Shown one piece after another: positions 44,467 to 54,222 of a stretch of DNA of 64,000 nt. Position 1 is the stretch's first letter, and each line of letters opens with the position of its first letter. Source of the DNA: Aerococcus sp. 1KP-2016 (GTDB lineage: Bacteria > Bacillota > Bacilli > Lactobacillales > Aerococcaceae); assembly GCF_002252085.1 (NCBI RefSeq), contig NZ_NEEY01000004.1, forward strand, positions 1 to 64,000, given 5' to 3'. Under the pieces are notes generated by a model. That model saw only the letters and a program-made list of their open reading frames with translations, did not search any database and was not told the DNA's origin. The translations under genes and the position numbers were made by a program.

Positions 44467-45174
44467 ATGCAACAATTTATGATTATTGCAGACCATCCCG
44501 TGATCATCAATCGTAGTGCGTCCTACAAAAATATTACTTTGCGGATTGTATTATCTAATCCCTCTATTAGGATATCCGTACCCATGCATGCATCGAAAGC
44601 TGCAATCGAACATTTCTTCATATCGAATCTTGAACAAATCGAGGCCATGCAAGCCGAAGCATTCGCTGCTGCCGAGGCAAGTGCCAAGCAATATGTTACT
44701 GACGAGATGCATCATTTATTTGGGGAAATGTATCCCTTAAAAGTCGAAGAAAGTAGCCAACCAAGCGGCGGTCATTTTGACAATGGAACCATTTATCTGT
44801 CCGTGAAAAAGGGGGCTAGCAGAGACGATAGGGGCATCGTTATGGATAAGTTCTTGCGGGAAACCCTAAAAGAAAAAACGTTAGAAGTGGCGGCAAGACT
44901 TGAACCTAAGATGGGCGTCCACGCCAACAAATTCACCATGCGTCTGATGAAGACACGGTGGGGGAGCTGCAATATCAATAAAAAGACGATTTCCATCAAC
45001 TTACTCTTAGTGCAAATGCCACTCATTTGTCTAGAATCTGTCGTAGCCCACGAATTGGTCCACCTCTTAGAAACCAATCATAACAAGCGTTTCTATAGCT
45101 TAATGGATCAGTATTACCCAGCATGGCAGGAAGCGAATGAATTATTAAAAGAATTTTCTCACAAATTTGATTAA
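44467..45174 (+). CDS. YgjP/DUF45-type M48 metallopeptidase
   Basis: 235 aa. The zinc site HELVHLLETNHNKRFY (HExxH plus third His) lies near residue 195, preceded by the characteristic TRWGSCN block and INLLLVQMP. Typical of the small YgjP-like peptidases, whose targets are unknown. AAAGGAG precedes the ATG. It follows budA by 33 bases on the same strand, perhaps in one transcript. Confidence 0.88.
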   Translation: MQQFMIIADHPVIINRSASYKNITLRIVLSNPSIRISVPMHASKAAIEHFFISNLEQIEAMQAEAFAAAEASAKQYVTDEMHHLFGEMYPLKVEESSQPSGGHFDNGTIYLSVKKGASRDDRGIVMDKFLRETLKEKTLEVAARLEPKMGVHANKFTMRLMKTRWGSCNINKKTISINLLLVQMPLICLESVVAHELVHLLETNHNKRFYSLMDQYYPAWQEANELLKEFSHKFD

Positions 45175-45272
45175 AAATCTGTTAAAATTGTAAGTGGAAT
45201 CTCATATAAGCCCCATAGATGCTATGGGACTTTTTCTATGCGTAAGACAATTTGAAAGGATGTAGTCATCTC

Positions 45273-46478
45273 ATGTCAAAAAAGAAATTCACCATGCCAT
45301 TAGCACTTAAGTTAGTGGTTGCTATTATTTTAGGTATTATCGTTGGGCAATTTAGTTTTCTGCCTGACTTCGTCTTCGAACTATTCAAGACGCTTTCAGG
45401 CATTTTTTCTGAATTCTTAAGCTGGATCATTCCATTAATGATTGTTGGTTTAATTATTCCGGGGATTGCGGAATTAGCGGAAGATGCTGGAAAACTATTA
45501 GGTATCACCCTAGGCATTGCCTATGGCTCAACATTGATTGCCGGGACATTCACCTATCTTGTTGCGAGCAATTTATTCCCCATTTTTATTACAACAGATT
45601 TAGCTGACAAAATTCAGTCATCTGGAAAAGGGGCAACTGCCTTGTTCTCCATTGGTCTTGAACCCATGTTTTCTGTGACGTCAGGTATCGTATTTGCCTT
45701 CATGGTCGGTCTAGGCATCTCGTGGTTGCGGACACAGGGCCGTGGTGAAGGCTTGTTAGCCATTTTCACAGATTTTGGGAAAATTATTGACCTAGCCTTG
45801 CAAACAGTTGTTATTCCATTATTGCCAGTCTATATTTTCTTCAACTTCGCGGACATGTCATATTCAGGCTCTGTATTTGCCGTTATGTCAGTCTTCTGGA
45901 AGGTCTTAATCACAGCAGTTGTCCTACATACCATCTATATTTCAGCTATGTTCTTATTTGCTGGATCTTATGGCGGGAAAAATGCGATTACCTTGATGAA
46001 GAATCAAATCCCAGGATGGTTAACTGCTGCGGGTACGCAATCGTCAGCAGCGACTATTCCAACTAACGTGGAAATTGCCAAGAAGAATGGTGTTTCTGAA
46101 GAAATTGCCAACTTTGTTGTACCTTTGTGTGCGACCATTCATTTGGCTGGTTCAATGATTACCATCACTTCAGTTGTAACAGCTATCCTATTGATGTACG
46201 GTATGCCAATTTCATTGGGTACGATGATTGCGTTCATCATGGTGTTGGGTATTGCCATGGTGGCAGCGCCAGGTGCACCAGGTGGGGCGATTATGTCAGC
46301 CTTGCCATTCTTACCAATGGTTGGTTTAACTGAATCTTTCAACCAACTGGCTATTTCACTGTATATCACGCAAGATTCATTTGGTACAGCAGCTAATGTA
46401 TCAGGAGATAACGCCATTGCCGTGATGGTGGATACTATCTACCAAAAAGATAAGCAGAAAGAAAAAAACAAAAAATAA
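45273..46478 (+). CDS. Dicarboxylate/amino acid:cation symporter (DAACS family)
   Basis: 401 aa, starting at ATG 45273 behind GAAAGGATG. Eight membrane segments and two re-entrant loops are expected. Family motifs: the serine-rich loop GTQSSAATIPTN, LCATIHLAGS, and APGAPGGAIMSALPFLP, with QDSFGTAANVSGDNAIAV near the end. Takes up an acidic or neutral amino acid or dicarboxylate with Na+ or H+. The C-terminal tail is lysine-rich. Confidence 0.92.
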   Translation: MSKKKFTMPLALKLVVAIILGIIVGQFSFLPDFVFELFKTLSGIFSEFLSWIIPLMIVGLIIPGIAELAEDAGKLLGITLGIAYGSTLIAGTFTYLVASNLFPIFITTDLADKIQSSGKGATALFSIGLEPMFSVTSGIVFAFMVGLGISWLRTQGRGEGLLAIFTDFGKIIDLALQTVVIPLLPVYIFFNFADMSYSGSVFAVMSVFWKVLITAVVLHTIYISAMFLFAGSYGGKNAITLMKNQIPGWLTAAGTQSSAATIPTNVEIAKKNGVSEEIANFVVPLCATIHLAGSMITITSVVTAILLMYGMPISLGTMIAFIMVLGIAMVAAPGAPGGAIMSALPFLPMVGLTESFNQLAISLYITQDSFGTAANVSGDNAIAVMVDTIYQKDKQKEKNKK

Positions 46479-46490
46479 ACCAAGATACGA

Positions 46491-46530
46491 TGAGCGTGTG
46501 AGGCACTGGGTGTTTCGCACGCTTATTATT
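46491..46530 (+). terminator. Intrinsic terminator after the symporter
   Basis: AGCGTGTG pairs with CGCACGCT, with possible inner pairing, then TATTATTTTT. Confidence 0.7.
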
Positions 46531-46663
46531 TTTCAATGATAGAAAATACCTAAATGTCTTTATTCTTATAATGATAAATTTTTGTATAAAAAAGAATTGA
46601 TAAGTGATAAAATGTAAGGGCATACAATACACCTGTAATCCATTTAATGGAGGAGGATACACG

Positions 46664-47128
46664 ATGAAAAATTTAGCACCTTGTTTATGGTTTAGTGATG
46701 GCAATTGTGAAGAAGCCATCCAATATTACGTAGATACTTTTCCTGATTCTCATATCCAGCAAATTGTCCGTTACCCGGATGCCACTCTAGATGAACATTT
46801 TGAGGGGATGGAAGGTAAGGTCATTACAGCTGAATTTACCTTAGGTGGCCATCAATACATTGCACTCGATGGCGGACCTGTTTTCCGCTTTAACGAAGCA
46901 ATTTCCATCACCATTCTTTGCGATGATCAAGCGGAGATTGACTATTTCTGGTACAAGTTAAGTTTCGTACCTGAAGCAGAGCAATGCGGTTGGGCCAAAG
47001 ATCAATTTGGCTTGTCGTGGCAGATTATTCCAGCTAATATGGGCGCGCTCCAAACAAAGCCAGCCCAAATTCAAGCAATGATGCAGATGAAGAAAATCAT
47101 CATTCAAGACTTGGTGGATTTAGCATAA
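46664..47128 (+). CDS. VOC-superfamily PhnB-like protein
   Basis: 154 aa, ATG behind GGAGGAGG. Paired beta-alpha-beta-beta-beta modules: APCLWFSDGNCEEAIQYYVDTFP and a second half with GGHQYIALDGGPVFRFNEAIS and GWAKDQFGLSWQIIP. This is the pattern of the 3-demethylubiquinone methyltransferase-named proteins, whose actual reaction is unknown. Twelve bases separate it from the SRPBCC gene, an often-seen pairing. Confidence 0.88.
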   Translation: MKNLAPCLWFSDGNCEEAIQYYVDTFPDSHIQQIVRYPDATLDEHFEGMEGKVITAEFTLGGHQYIALDGGPVFRFNEAISITILCDDQAEIDYFWYKLSFVPEAEQCGWAKDQFGLSWQIIPANMGALQTKPAQIQAMMQMKKIIIQDLVDLA

Positions 47129-47140
47129 GGGGGTGGTTGC

Positions 47141-47659
47141 ATGCCATATGGACAGTTGATAGAACATGATCATCGCTATGCCCTGTATTTTGAACGGAAA
47201 TTGCGTTTTACACCAAGTTTCGTATTTGATGCTTTGGTGGATCCTAATATTTTCGCTCAATGGTATCCATTTGCAACAGGTGTGATGGACGTGAAGGTTG
47301 GCGGTCACATCAAATTTGATGATGGGGAAGGCGCTAAATATCACGGTATGATTACAAAGTTGGATGCACCGCGTGAATTCGAATTTATTGAAGATGCTAC
47401 GGATGTTATCCACATTAGATTAGAAGCTACAGAAACGGGCACGGGCACACTCTTGAAGTTCTCACATACTTTTGATAGTCCCGATTGGATTGTGCCGACT
47501 GCGACAGGCTGGCATAATTGCCTGAATGTATTTCGGGATATTATGAATGGCTATGAAGCAAATTGGCCAATGCCCGATGAGTTGACCGCACTCGCGCATG
47601 TCTATGAGGAACGATTCGCATCGAATTATACAAAACAAGCTGGCAGGACAACAGCGTGA
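47141..47659 (+). CDS. SRPBCC (AHSA1-like) domain protein
   Basis: 172 aa. Helix-grip fold: RKLRFTPSFVFDALVDPNIFAQWYPF, then GGHIKFDDGEGAKYHGMI and HTFDSPDWIVPTATGWHNCL. Binds a hydrophobic ligand or acts as a co-chaperone-like factor; the function is not known. GGGGTGG lies before the ATG. Probably co-transcribed with the VOC gene. Confidence 0.88.
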   Translation: MPYGQLIEHDHRYALYFERKLRFTPSFVFDALVDPNIFAQWYPFATGVMDVKVGGHIKFDDGEGAKYHGMITKLDAPREFEFIEDATDVIHIRLEATETGTGTLLKFSHTFDSPDWIVPTATGWHNCLNVFRDIMNGYEANWPMPDELTALAHVYEERFASNYTKQAGRTTA

Positions 47660-47930
47660 AAAAGATTGCGTTTCACTTATTTGATTATATAAATGAAAAT
47701 GATTTGTTTTCTTGATTTTTTGGATGAAATAAGTGAATTTTCCGCTAAATCGTTCATTTATTTAAGTCGATAAATGAATCATTTTGAGGATTTTCATTTA
47801 TTTCCATATATAGGTTAATATTCTTAAATATGTTCCATTTATTTTGCGATATAAATGAAACAGGCTTCCATTTTTTCACGTATTATCCTGAATAAATGAA
47901 TCAGCTAGAAAAAAATTATGGATACAAAAT
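47660..47930. repeat. Repeat element C, copy 2
   Basis: Matches 33955-34235 in the same orientation: shared TCACTTATT, ATATAAATGAAAAT, GAAATAAGTGAA, GCTCGATCATTCAT versus GCTAAATCGTTCAT, GATAAATGAAT and TCCATTTTTTCACGTATTATC. Fills the gap between the SRPBCC gene and gpmA; no gene seen. Confidence 0.7.
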
Positions 47931-47931
47931 A

Positions 47932-47960
47932 AGCCAGGGACCTGACGTCTCTGGCTTTTC
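47932..47960. terminator. Intrinsic terminator
   Basis: AAGCCAGGGA pairs with TCTCTGGCTT around CCTGACG; A and T flanks suit either direction, including the end of gpmA. Confidence 0.85.
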
Positions 47961-47965
47961 TTGTG

Positions 47966-48652
47966 CTATTCAAATGTTTTTTTGACTAAAATTTTCTTAT
48001 TCGTGATATGTAGATGATCATTCACGTCATATACAATTGGTTCACCTGTAGCAATTTCTAAATCGGGAATAGCCTCATCAGAAATATTTTCTAGGTATTT
48101 AGTTAATGATCGCAAACTATTCCCGTGAGCCACGATTAAGACGTTCTTGCCTTCTTTGAGGTCGGCTGCAATATGATCTTCCCAGTAAGGCATGGTACGT
48201 ATTAGGGTATCTTTTAAACTTTCACCGGCTAACAAATGGTCGATATCCAAATCTTCATATCGACGATCGAAGGTATTACCAGTCGCTTTTGGTGGTCGCA
48301 CATCATATGAACGACGCCAAATATGGACTTGTTCATCACCATGAATGGCCGCCGTTTCAGCCTTGTCTAGGCCTTGCAAAGCGCCATAGTGTCGTTCATT
48401 GAGTCGCCAATGTTTATGGACGGGCAAATACAATTGTTCTAAACTATTCAAGGTGTAATAAGTCGTTTGTATAGCCCGGGTTAATACAGAGGTATGGACG
48501 GTATCAAAAAGTATACCCTCCGCTTTAAGCGCCTCACCTGCCGCATGTGCCTCCTTGACACCAAGGGCACTTAATTCGGGATCCAACCAACCAGTAAAGA
48601 CATTTCGGAGATTTAATTCGCTTTGACCATGTCGTACAAGTACTAATTTCAT
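47966..48652 (-). CDS. gpmA: 2,3-bisphosphoglycerate-dependent phosphoglycerate mutase
   Basis: 228 aa. Glycolytic interconversion of 3- and 2-phosphoglycerate. The phosphohistidine lies in LVLVRHGQSELN (His8); further marks are NVFTGWLDPELSALG, LNERHYGALQGLDKAE, the KNVLIVAHGNSLR second His and DLEIATGEPIVYD. Full length. Single gene, terminator shared with repeat C region. Confidence 0.95.
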   Translation of the reverse strand: MKLVLVRHGQSELNLRNVFTGWLDPELSALGVKEAHAAGEALKAEGILFDTVHTSVLTRAIQTTYYTLNSLEQLYLPVHKHWRLNERHYGALQGLDKAETAAIHGDEQVHIWRRSYDVRPPKATGNTFDRRYEDLDIDHLLAGESLKDTLIRTMPYWEDHIAADLKEGKNVLIVAHGNSLRSLTKYLENISDEAIPDLEIATGEPIVYDVNDHLHITNKKILVKKTFE

Positions 48653-48837
48653 ATGCTGTCACTACTTTCTGCAAGAATGCTTAAGGATGAAGCTGTATTT
48701 TATCTGTATCATACCCTTATGAGCTAGGGTATACAAGTAATTCGCCGTGGATACAAATAGGATAGGTATCAAAAGATGGACCGGGGCAGCGTATAAATAA
48801 TGGCTTTTCCATCTTAAAGTGTAGGATCCTTAAACCT

Positions 48838-49031
48838 GTGACTTATATGAGCCAAATAAGCCACTTGGTAACTGAGGAAGTGACTTATCTGAGAAAATAA
48901 GCCCCTCATTAACTAAAGATGTGACTTATCTGAGAAAATAAGCCCCTCATTAACTAAAGCCGTGACTTATCTGAGAAAACAAGCCCCTCATTAACTAAAC
49001 CAGTGACTTATATGAGTAGAATAGGTCACAG
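48838..49031 (+). repeat. Tandem array of about 41-bp units
   Basis: GTGACTTAT begins each unit at 48838, 48880, 48921, 48962 and 49003 (periods 42, 41, 41, 41). Units 2-4 share CTGAGAAAA(T/C)AAGCCCCTCATTAACTAAA; units 1 and 5 are more divergent. Each unit can form a CTTAT/ATAAG hairpin. There are no unique spacers, so it is not CRISPR. It fills the gap 48653-49094, which has no gene. Confidence 0.9.
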
Positions 49032-49094
49032 TCAAAAAGGCATAAAAGTTGAGTTGTGCCGTAACTACTACAATCCATGATTTTTATAACAATC

Positions 49095-49135
49095 AAAAAA
49101 GGAGGGTGGGACTTTAGTTCCAACCTCCTTTTCTA
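49095..49135. terminator. Terminator-like hairpin GGAGGGTGGGAC...GTTCCAACCTCC
   Basis: AAAAAGGAGG..GGGAC pairs with GTTCC..CCTCCTTTT. On the minus strand it closes the SDR gene. It belongs to the same family of GGGAC hairpins that end repeats A and B. Confidence 0.8.
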
Positions 49136-49146
49136 GAAACAGTCAA

Positions 49147-49928
<782 letters not shown>

Positions 49929-50188
49929 TTATCTATCTTTTCCAATTGTAATAGTGAAGTTGATCAGTAGTAAAAATAGACGTGCATCCATAAATAGCAA
50001 AAATATTCTTGTTGCCTATATTGTACAATCAATCACAAATAATTGCGAAGATATCGATGTAAACGGATATATTATTTTAATCAAGTATAAAACCATTTTT
50101 ACGCTTGCATAAATCCTTATCATACAAGCTTTTAAAAAAGCTTATGTTAAAATAGATAAATAATAGAAGAAAGAAAAGGTGACACAGA

Positions 50189-51408
50189 ATGAAAAAATGG
50201 ACAGGTCCTACAAAACAAGGGCTACAGTGGCTCGCACTCATCGCAGTCTTCATTTTAGCAATAATTTATTGGTCGAGTATCGTTGGTGCAGTGGGCATCT
50301 TATGGTCAGTTCTCTTCCCCATCATTTTAGGGGGCATGATTGCCTTTGTATTAAATATTCCCATGCGTTGGTTTGAGAAACATCTCTTTCCTAAGTCGGA
50401 TAATAAATATTTGAAGGCATCTAGACGACCGTTAGCAATTATCCTCGCTTTATTAGTAATCATTTTGGCTATCACAGCAGTTGTGATTATTGTGATTCCG
50501 CAACTAGCATCAGCCGTGATGACACTGGTCGAAGTTGTGCCAACTTTAGTAGAAAACATTCAGAATTGGTTTAATCAGCAAGAGGCATTGGTCCCAATGT
50601 TAAACCAATTAACTGACCAAATGAAGGTCAATTGGTCTAGTGTTGTGTCAAGTGTAGCTTCAGGTGTGAATTCAATTGCTTCTGGTGTAGCAGCTACTTC
50701 AATTGCAGTGTTGACAACCTCTGTTTCTGCCGTAACCAATATTTTCTTAGCCTTAATGTTTGCCATTTACATTTTGGCTTCTAAAGAAAAATTAGGTAAA
50801 CAAATCACTCGCTCTATGGCTGTGTATTTACCCAATGATATTGAGAACTTGTTATTGAACGTTTTAGCCGTTGCAAATGAAACATTCTCTAAATTTATTT
50901 CGGGTATGGTTACGGAAGCGGTAATTCTAGGTGTTTTAGTAACAGCAGGCTTATTGATTTTACAAATTCCTTATGCCGCAATGCTAGGGGTATTGCAAGG
51001 TGTCCTTGCTTTGATTCCTATTTTAGGTGCCTTCATGGCCGGTGCAATTGGCGTCGTCATCCTATTAGCCTAAACCCAACCTATGCATTTGTGTATATCA
51101 TTTTCGTTTTAATCATTCAACAAGTAGAAGGCGATCTCATCTATCCACGTGTGGTGGGAGATTCTATTGGATTACCAAGTATGTGGGTACTTTTCGCTGT
51201 AACGGTTGGCGCAGGACTTATGGGTATTCCAGGAATGTTGCTAGGGGTACCATTCCTTGCTTCAATTTATAAGATTCTAAAATTAGACGTACGTTACAGA
51301 GAAACGCTAAAAGCCAATTCTGCCAATCAAGAAGATACTGATCATGTGAAGTTTTTGGATAGTTTACGTCATCACTTACTCACGAATGATGAAATTGATC
51401 GCTTGTAA
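50189..51408 (+). pseudogene. AI-2E-family transporter, frameshifted
   Basis: Multi-pass membrane protein of the PerM/TqsA family. Frame 1 runs to 51073 and covers the first membrane segments, the extracytoplasmic helical region (VVPTLVENIQNWFNQQ) and the motif ILQIPYAAMLGVLQGVLALIPILGAFM. One C is missing at about 51070 (GCCTAAACC should be GCCCTAAACC); the next frame continues with NPTYAFVYIIFVLIIQQVEGDLIYPRVVGDSIGLPSMWV, the best conserved part. Repaired length is about 406 aa. In Firmicutes this family often acts as Na+/H+ or small-molecule exporters. Likely a homopolymer read error. Confidence 0.88.
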
Positions 51409-51825
51409 TTTTAGTTGAAGAAATATCACTTATAGATTTTTTTTTATGTAAAAAAACTGAAAAATACCATGTATAGCAGGGTTTTGTATAATGCGAAACA
51501 TCAAGCTATGCTCGGTGTTTTTTATTTTATAACATCAATAAAGCCAATAAAAATACAATATCGGTACAAAACTAGTTGAATTTGTGAAAAATGAATTTGT
51601 TTGACTTTGGTTATTTTTTGAAAAAAAGACAAAAAATGCAATGAAAGTAGCGCTTACATATAAGTTTAACAACTATTTCACAAACTTAGTCGAAAATTTG
51701 CGAATTTTTGACTTTGTGCAAGCGCTAAATTGGTACAAGAATGTTTTGTAATCATGAAAAAGGCGTGTTATTCTTTGCTTGTAAATAAATGAGCAATTGG
51801 CAAGTATGCCGAGGAGGATAAACAT
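51409..51825 (+). promoter_or_regulatory. Regulatory region of the NADH oxidase gene
   Basis: AT-rich gap without a gene. AGTAGCGCTTACA (51647-51659) and TGCAAGCGCTAAAT (51717-51730) are cre-like. TTGTGAAAAATGAATTTG near 51581 and a TTTCACAAA half near 51676 resemble, incompletely, Rex sites (TTGTGA-N6-TCACAA). AGGAGG precedes the ATG. Together they suggest carbon and redox control, but each single match is modest. Confidence 0.5.
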
Positions 51826-53163
51826 ATGAAAGTCGTTGTAGTCGGAACTAACCATGCAGGTATCTCAGCAGCTAATACTATTTTAGAATCAGGTCAAGAT
51901 GTTGAAGTAACATTATTAGACCGTAACTCTAATCTATCTTACCTAGGTTGTGGTACAGCTTTATGGGTTGGTCGTCAAATCGATAGCTATGAAGGATTAT
52001 TCTATACTAACGCTGCAGAATTTGAAGCGAAGGGTGCAAAAATCTCTCTAGAAACTGAAGTAAAAGAAATCGACTTCGAAAATAAAGTTGTTTATGCTGA
52101 AACAAAATCAGGTGAAAAATTAGAAGAAAGCTATGACAAATTAGTCTTAGCAACAGGATCTCTTCCAATCGCACCTAAATTACCAGGTAACGATTTAGAA
52201 GGCTTACACTTCTTGAAATTATTCCAAGAAGGCCAACAAGTTGATAAAGCTTTAGCAGCTGAAGACGCAAACATTGTATGTGTTATTGGTGCTGGTTATA
52301 TTGGTGTTGAAATTGCTGAAGCGGCAGCCCTTCGTGGTAAAGAAGTACATATCTTTGATGCTGAAGAACATTCATTAATGAACTACTATGATGTAGAATT
52401 CGCTGAAATCATGGACAAAAACTTAACTGACAATGGTATCCACACACACTTCGGTGAATTAGCAGAAGCATACTTAGGTGAAAACGGTAAAGTAACTGGC
52501 TTGAAGACAACTAAAGGCGAATACAAAGCTGACGTTATCATCAATGCAATTGGTTTCCGTGCAAATGCTGCATTAGGCGAAGGTCATTTAGAAAAATTTG
52601 TAAATGGTGCTTACTTAGTAGACCGTACATTCAAAACAAGCGATGACTCTGTATATGCTGTTGGTGACTGTGCAACAAACTACTCTAACGCTGCGAACGA
52701 CACTACTTACATCGCATTAGCTTCAAACGCTGTTCGCTCAGGTATTGTTGCTGCTACAAATATCTTAGGTACACATCTTGAAGGTGCTGGTGTTCAAGGA
52801 TCAAACGGTATCGCAATCTTTGATAAAAAATTAGTATCAACTGGTTTCTCTGTTCGTGCCGCTGAAAAAAATGGCTTGAAAGTGAAATACACAGATATCG
52901 AAGATACACAATTACCAGACTTCATGCCAGCAGACGAAAATGCAGACGTGAAATTACGTATTGTATATGAAGAAGAATCTCGTCGTATCGTTGGTGCGCA
53001 AATGGCATCAGATTACGATATGTCAATGGGCATTCATATGTTCTCATTAGCAATCCAAGAACAACTAACAATCGATAAATTAGCATTGTTAGACATCTTC
53101 TTCTTGCCTCACTTCAACAAACCATACAACTACATCACTGTTGCAGCTTTAAATGCTGAATAA
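51826..53163 (+). CDS. nox: H2O-forming NADH oxidase (CoA-disulfide reductase family)
   Basis: 445 aa flavoprotein that reduces O2 to water with NADH, regenerating NAD+ and removing oxygen. FAD motif VVVGTNHAGISAA, redox Cys42 in LSYLGCGTALW, NAD motif VIGAGYIGVEIAEAA, second FAD motif VYAVGDCATN, and the dimerisation domain ending FLPHFNKPYNYITVAALNAE. Full length. Highly biased codons suggest strong expression. It could supply NAD+ for the hydroxyacyl-CoA dehydrogenase step upstream. Confidence 0.95.
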   Translation: MKVVVVGTNHAGISAANTILESGQDVEVTLLDRNSNLSYLGCGTALWVGRQIDSYEGLFYTNAAEFEAKGAKISLETEVKEIDFENKVVYAETKSGEKLEESYDKLVLATGSLPIAPKLPGNDLEGLHFLKLFQEGQQVDKALAAEDANIVCVIGAGYIGVEIAEAAALRGKEVHIFDAEEHSLMNYYDVEFAEIMDKNLTDNGIHTHFGELAEAYLGENGKVTGLKTTKGEYKADVIINAIGFRANAALGEGHLEKFVNGAYLVDRTFKTSDDSVYAVGDCATNYSNAANDTTYIALASNAVRSGIVAATNILGTHLEGAGVQGSNGIAIFDKKLVSTGFSVRAAEKNGLKVKYTDIEDTQLPDFMPADENADVKLRIVYEEESRRIVGAQMASDYDMSMGIHMFSLAIQEQLTIDKLALLDIFFLPHFNKPYNYITVAALNAE

Positions 53164-53186
53164 GTAATGTAAAAGACATACTCTCT

Positions 53187-53225
53187 AAAAAGACCACCAA
53201 GCGATTAGGCTAGGTGGTCTTTTTG
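53187..53225. terminator. Bidirectional terminator between nox and a hydrolase
   Basis: AAAAAGACCACC pairs with GGTGGTCTTTTT around 14 bases; serves both converging genes. Confidence 0.95.
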
Positions 53226-53226
53226 T

Positions 53227-53973
53227 TTATAACAAATATTTTACAAAGAAAGCGGTCATCATATCCATGGTCTCTGTTTTGACTAAATGGTCCTCATCTT
53301 CATGGACGAAGTGAATATTATCCATGTCCTTATGTGCTTCGACAAATTGTAAGGTTTGGTCATAAGGTACGCGCCAGTCTCTTTCCCCATGCCAGATAAA
53401 GAATGGTCGCCCATTTAAAGTATCCATATGCGTGGACAAATCATAGCGATCAACCCATGCTGTTAAGTCAACGAGATCTTCCGGCACGAAACGAGTGGTC
53501 ATGGTCTTACTATGTTGGATTAAGCGGTCGCGATATTGGATTGGTGTTGGTGAACCCATCATACATGAGGCAACTTTAATTTCAGGATGGTGGGTCAAAA
53601 GGGCACTAGATGTAAGACCACCCATTGAAGTACCACCAACACCTATTTTGTCATCTAAAATGACGTTCAATTTGCGAAAATGACTAATGATGGCACCAAA
53701 TTCAAACAAGTTACTCTGGATACTTTGCCAAAAAGTTAATGAAGGAATAGCTGAGACATTTTGTTTGCGTGCGCCATGGTTCATGGCATCAGGTAATAGG
53801 ACGCGAAAACCAGCCTGAGCTAGTTTACGACCTTGGGTTAAATTTAACTCCTTGCTCGACTGCCAACCATGGTAATAGACAATCAGGGGTAGTGGGCTAT
53901 TTTTATCATCACTGGGTACCACTTCTAATAAGGGAATCTCTCCTATATGACGTCTGCGTATGGTTATTTTCAC
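53227..53973 (-). CDS. Alpha/beta hydrolase, YtmA-like esterase
   Basis: 248 aa. HG oxyanion segment YYHGWQSSKE, the nucleophile elbow GVGGTSMGGLTSSALL, the acid in WHGERDWRVPYDQT and the His in HEDEDHLVKTE are all in the order of prolyl-oligopeptidase-like esterases (YtmA/YuxL style). Cytosolic, no signal peptide. GGGAG precedes the start. Substrate unknown. Confidence 0.9.
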   Translation of the reverse strand: MKITIRRRHIGEIPLLEVVPSDDKNSPLPLIVYYHGWQSSKELNLTQGRKLAQAGFRVLLPDAMNHGARKQNVSAIPSLTFWQSIQSNLFEFGAIISHFRKLNVILDDKIGVGGTSMGGLTSSALLTHHPEIKVASCMMGSPTPIQYRDRLIQHSKTMTTRFVPEDLVDLTAWVDRYDLSTHMDTLNGRPFFIWHGERDWRVPYDQTLQFVEAHKDMDNIHFVHEDEDHLVKTETMDMMTAFFVKYLL

Positions 53974-54222
53974 GTTATCTCCCTCTTTACTTTGATTTCA
54001 TCATGCCCAGCATATAGGCTAGTAATTGAAAAAGCAAATGAAAACAATTTGACCAAATGCAAAGAAAAATAAACAAGGTTTTTATATTACAAATATTGCA
54101 AATATTGCTATTTTGCTTATGCGAATGGTGGTCAAATAATACAAGTTGGTGTAGGATGGTGGAGTAAAAAATTGTTTTCATAAAAATAAAACCGCATACT
54201 AAGTTAATGTTGGAGGGTCAAA

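Noticed and set aside
48838-49031. Possible CRISPR array
   Set aside because: The units follow each other with no unique spacers, the period is only 41 bases, and no cas gene is in the window.
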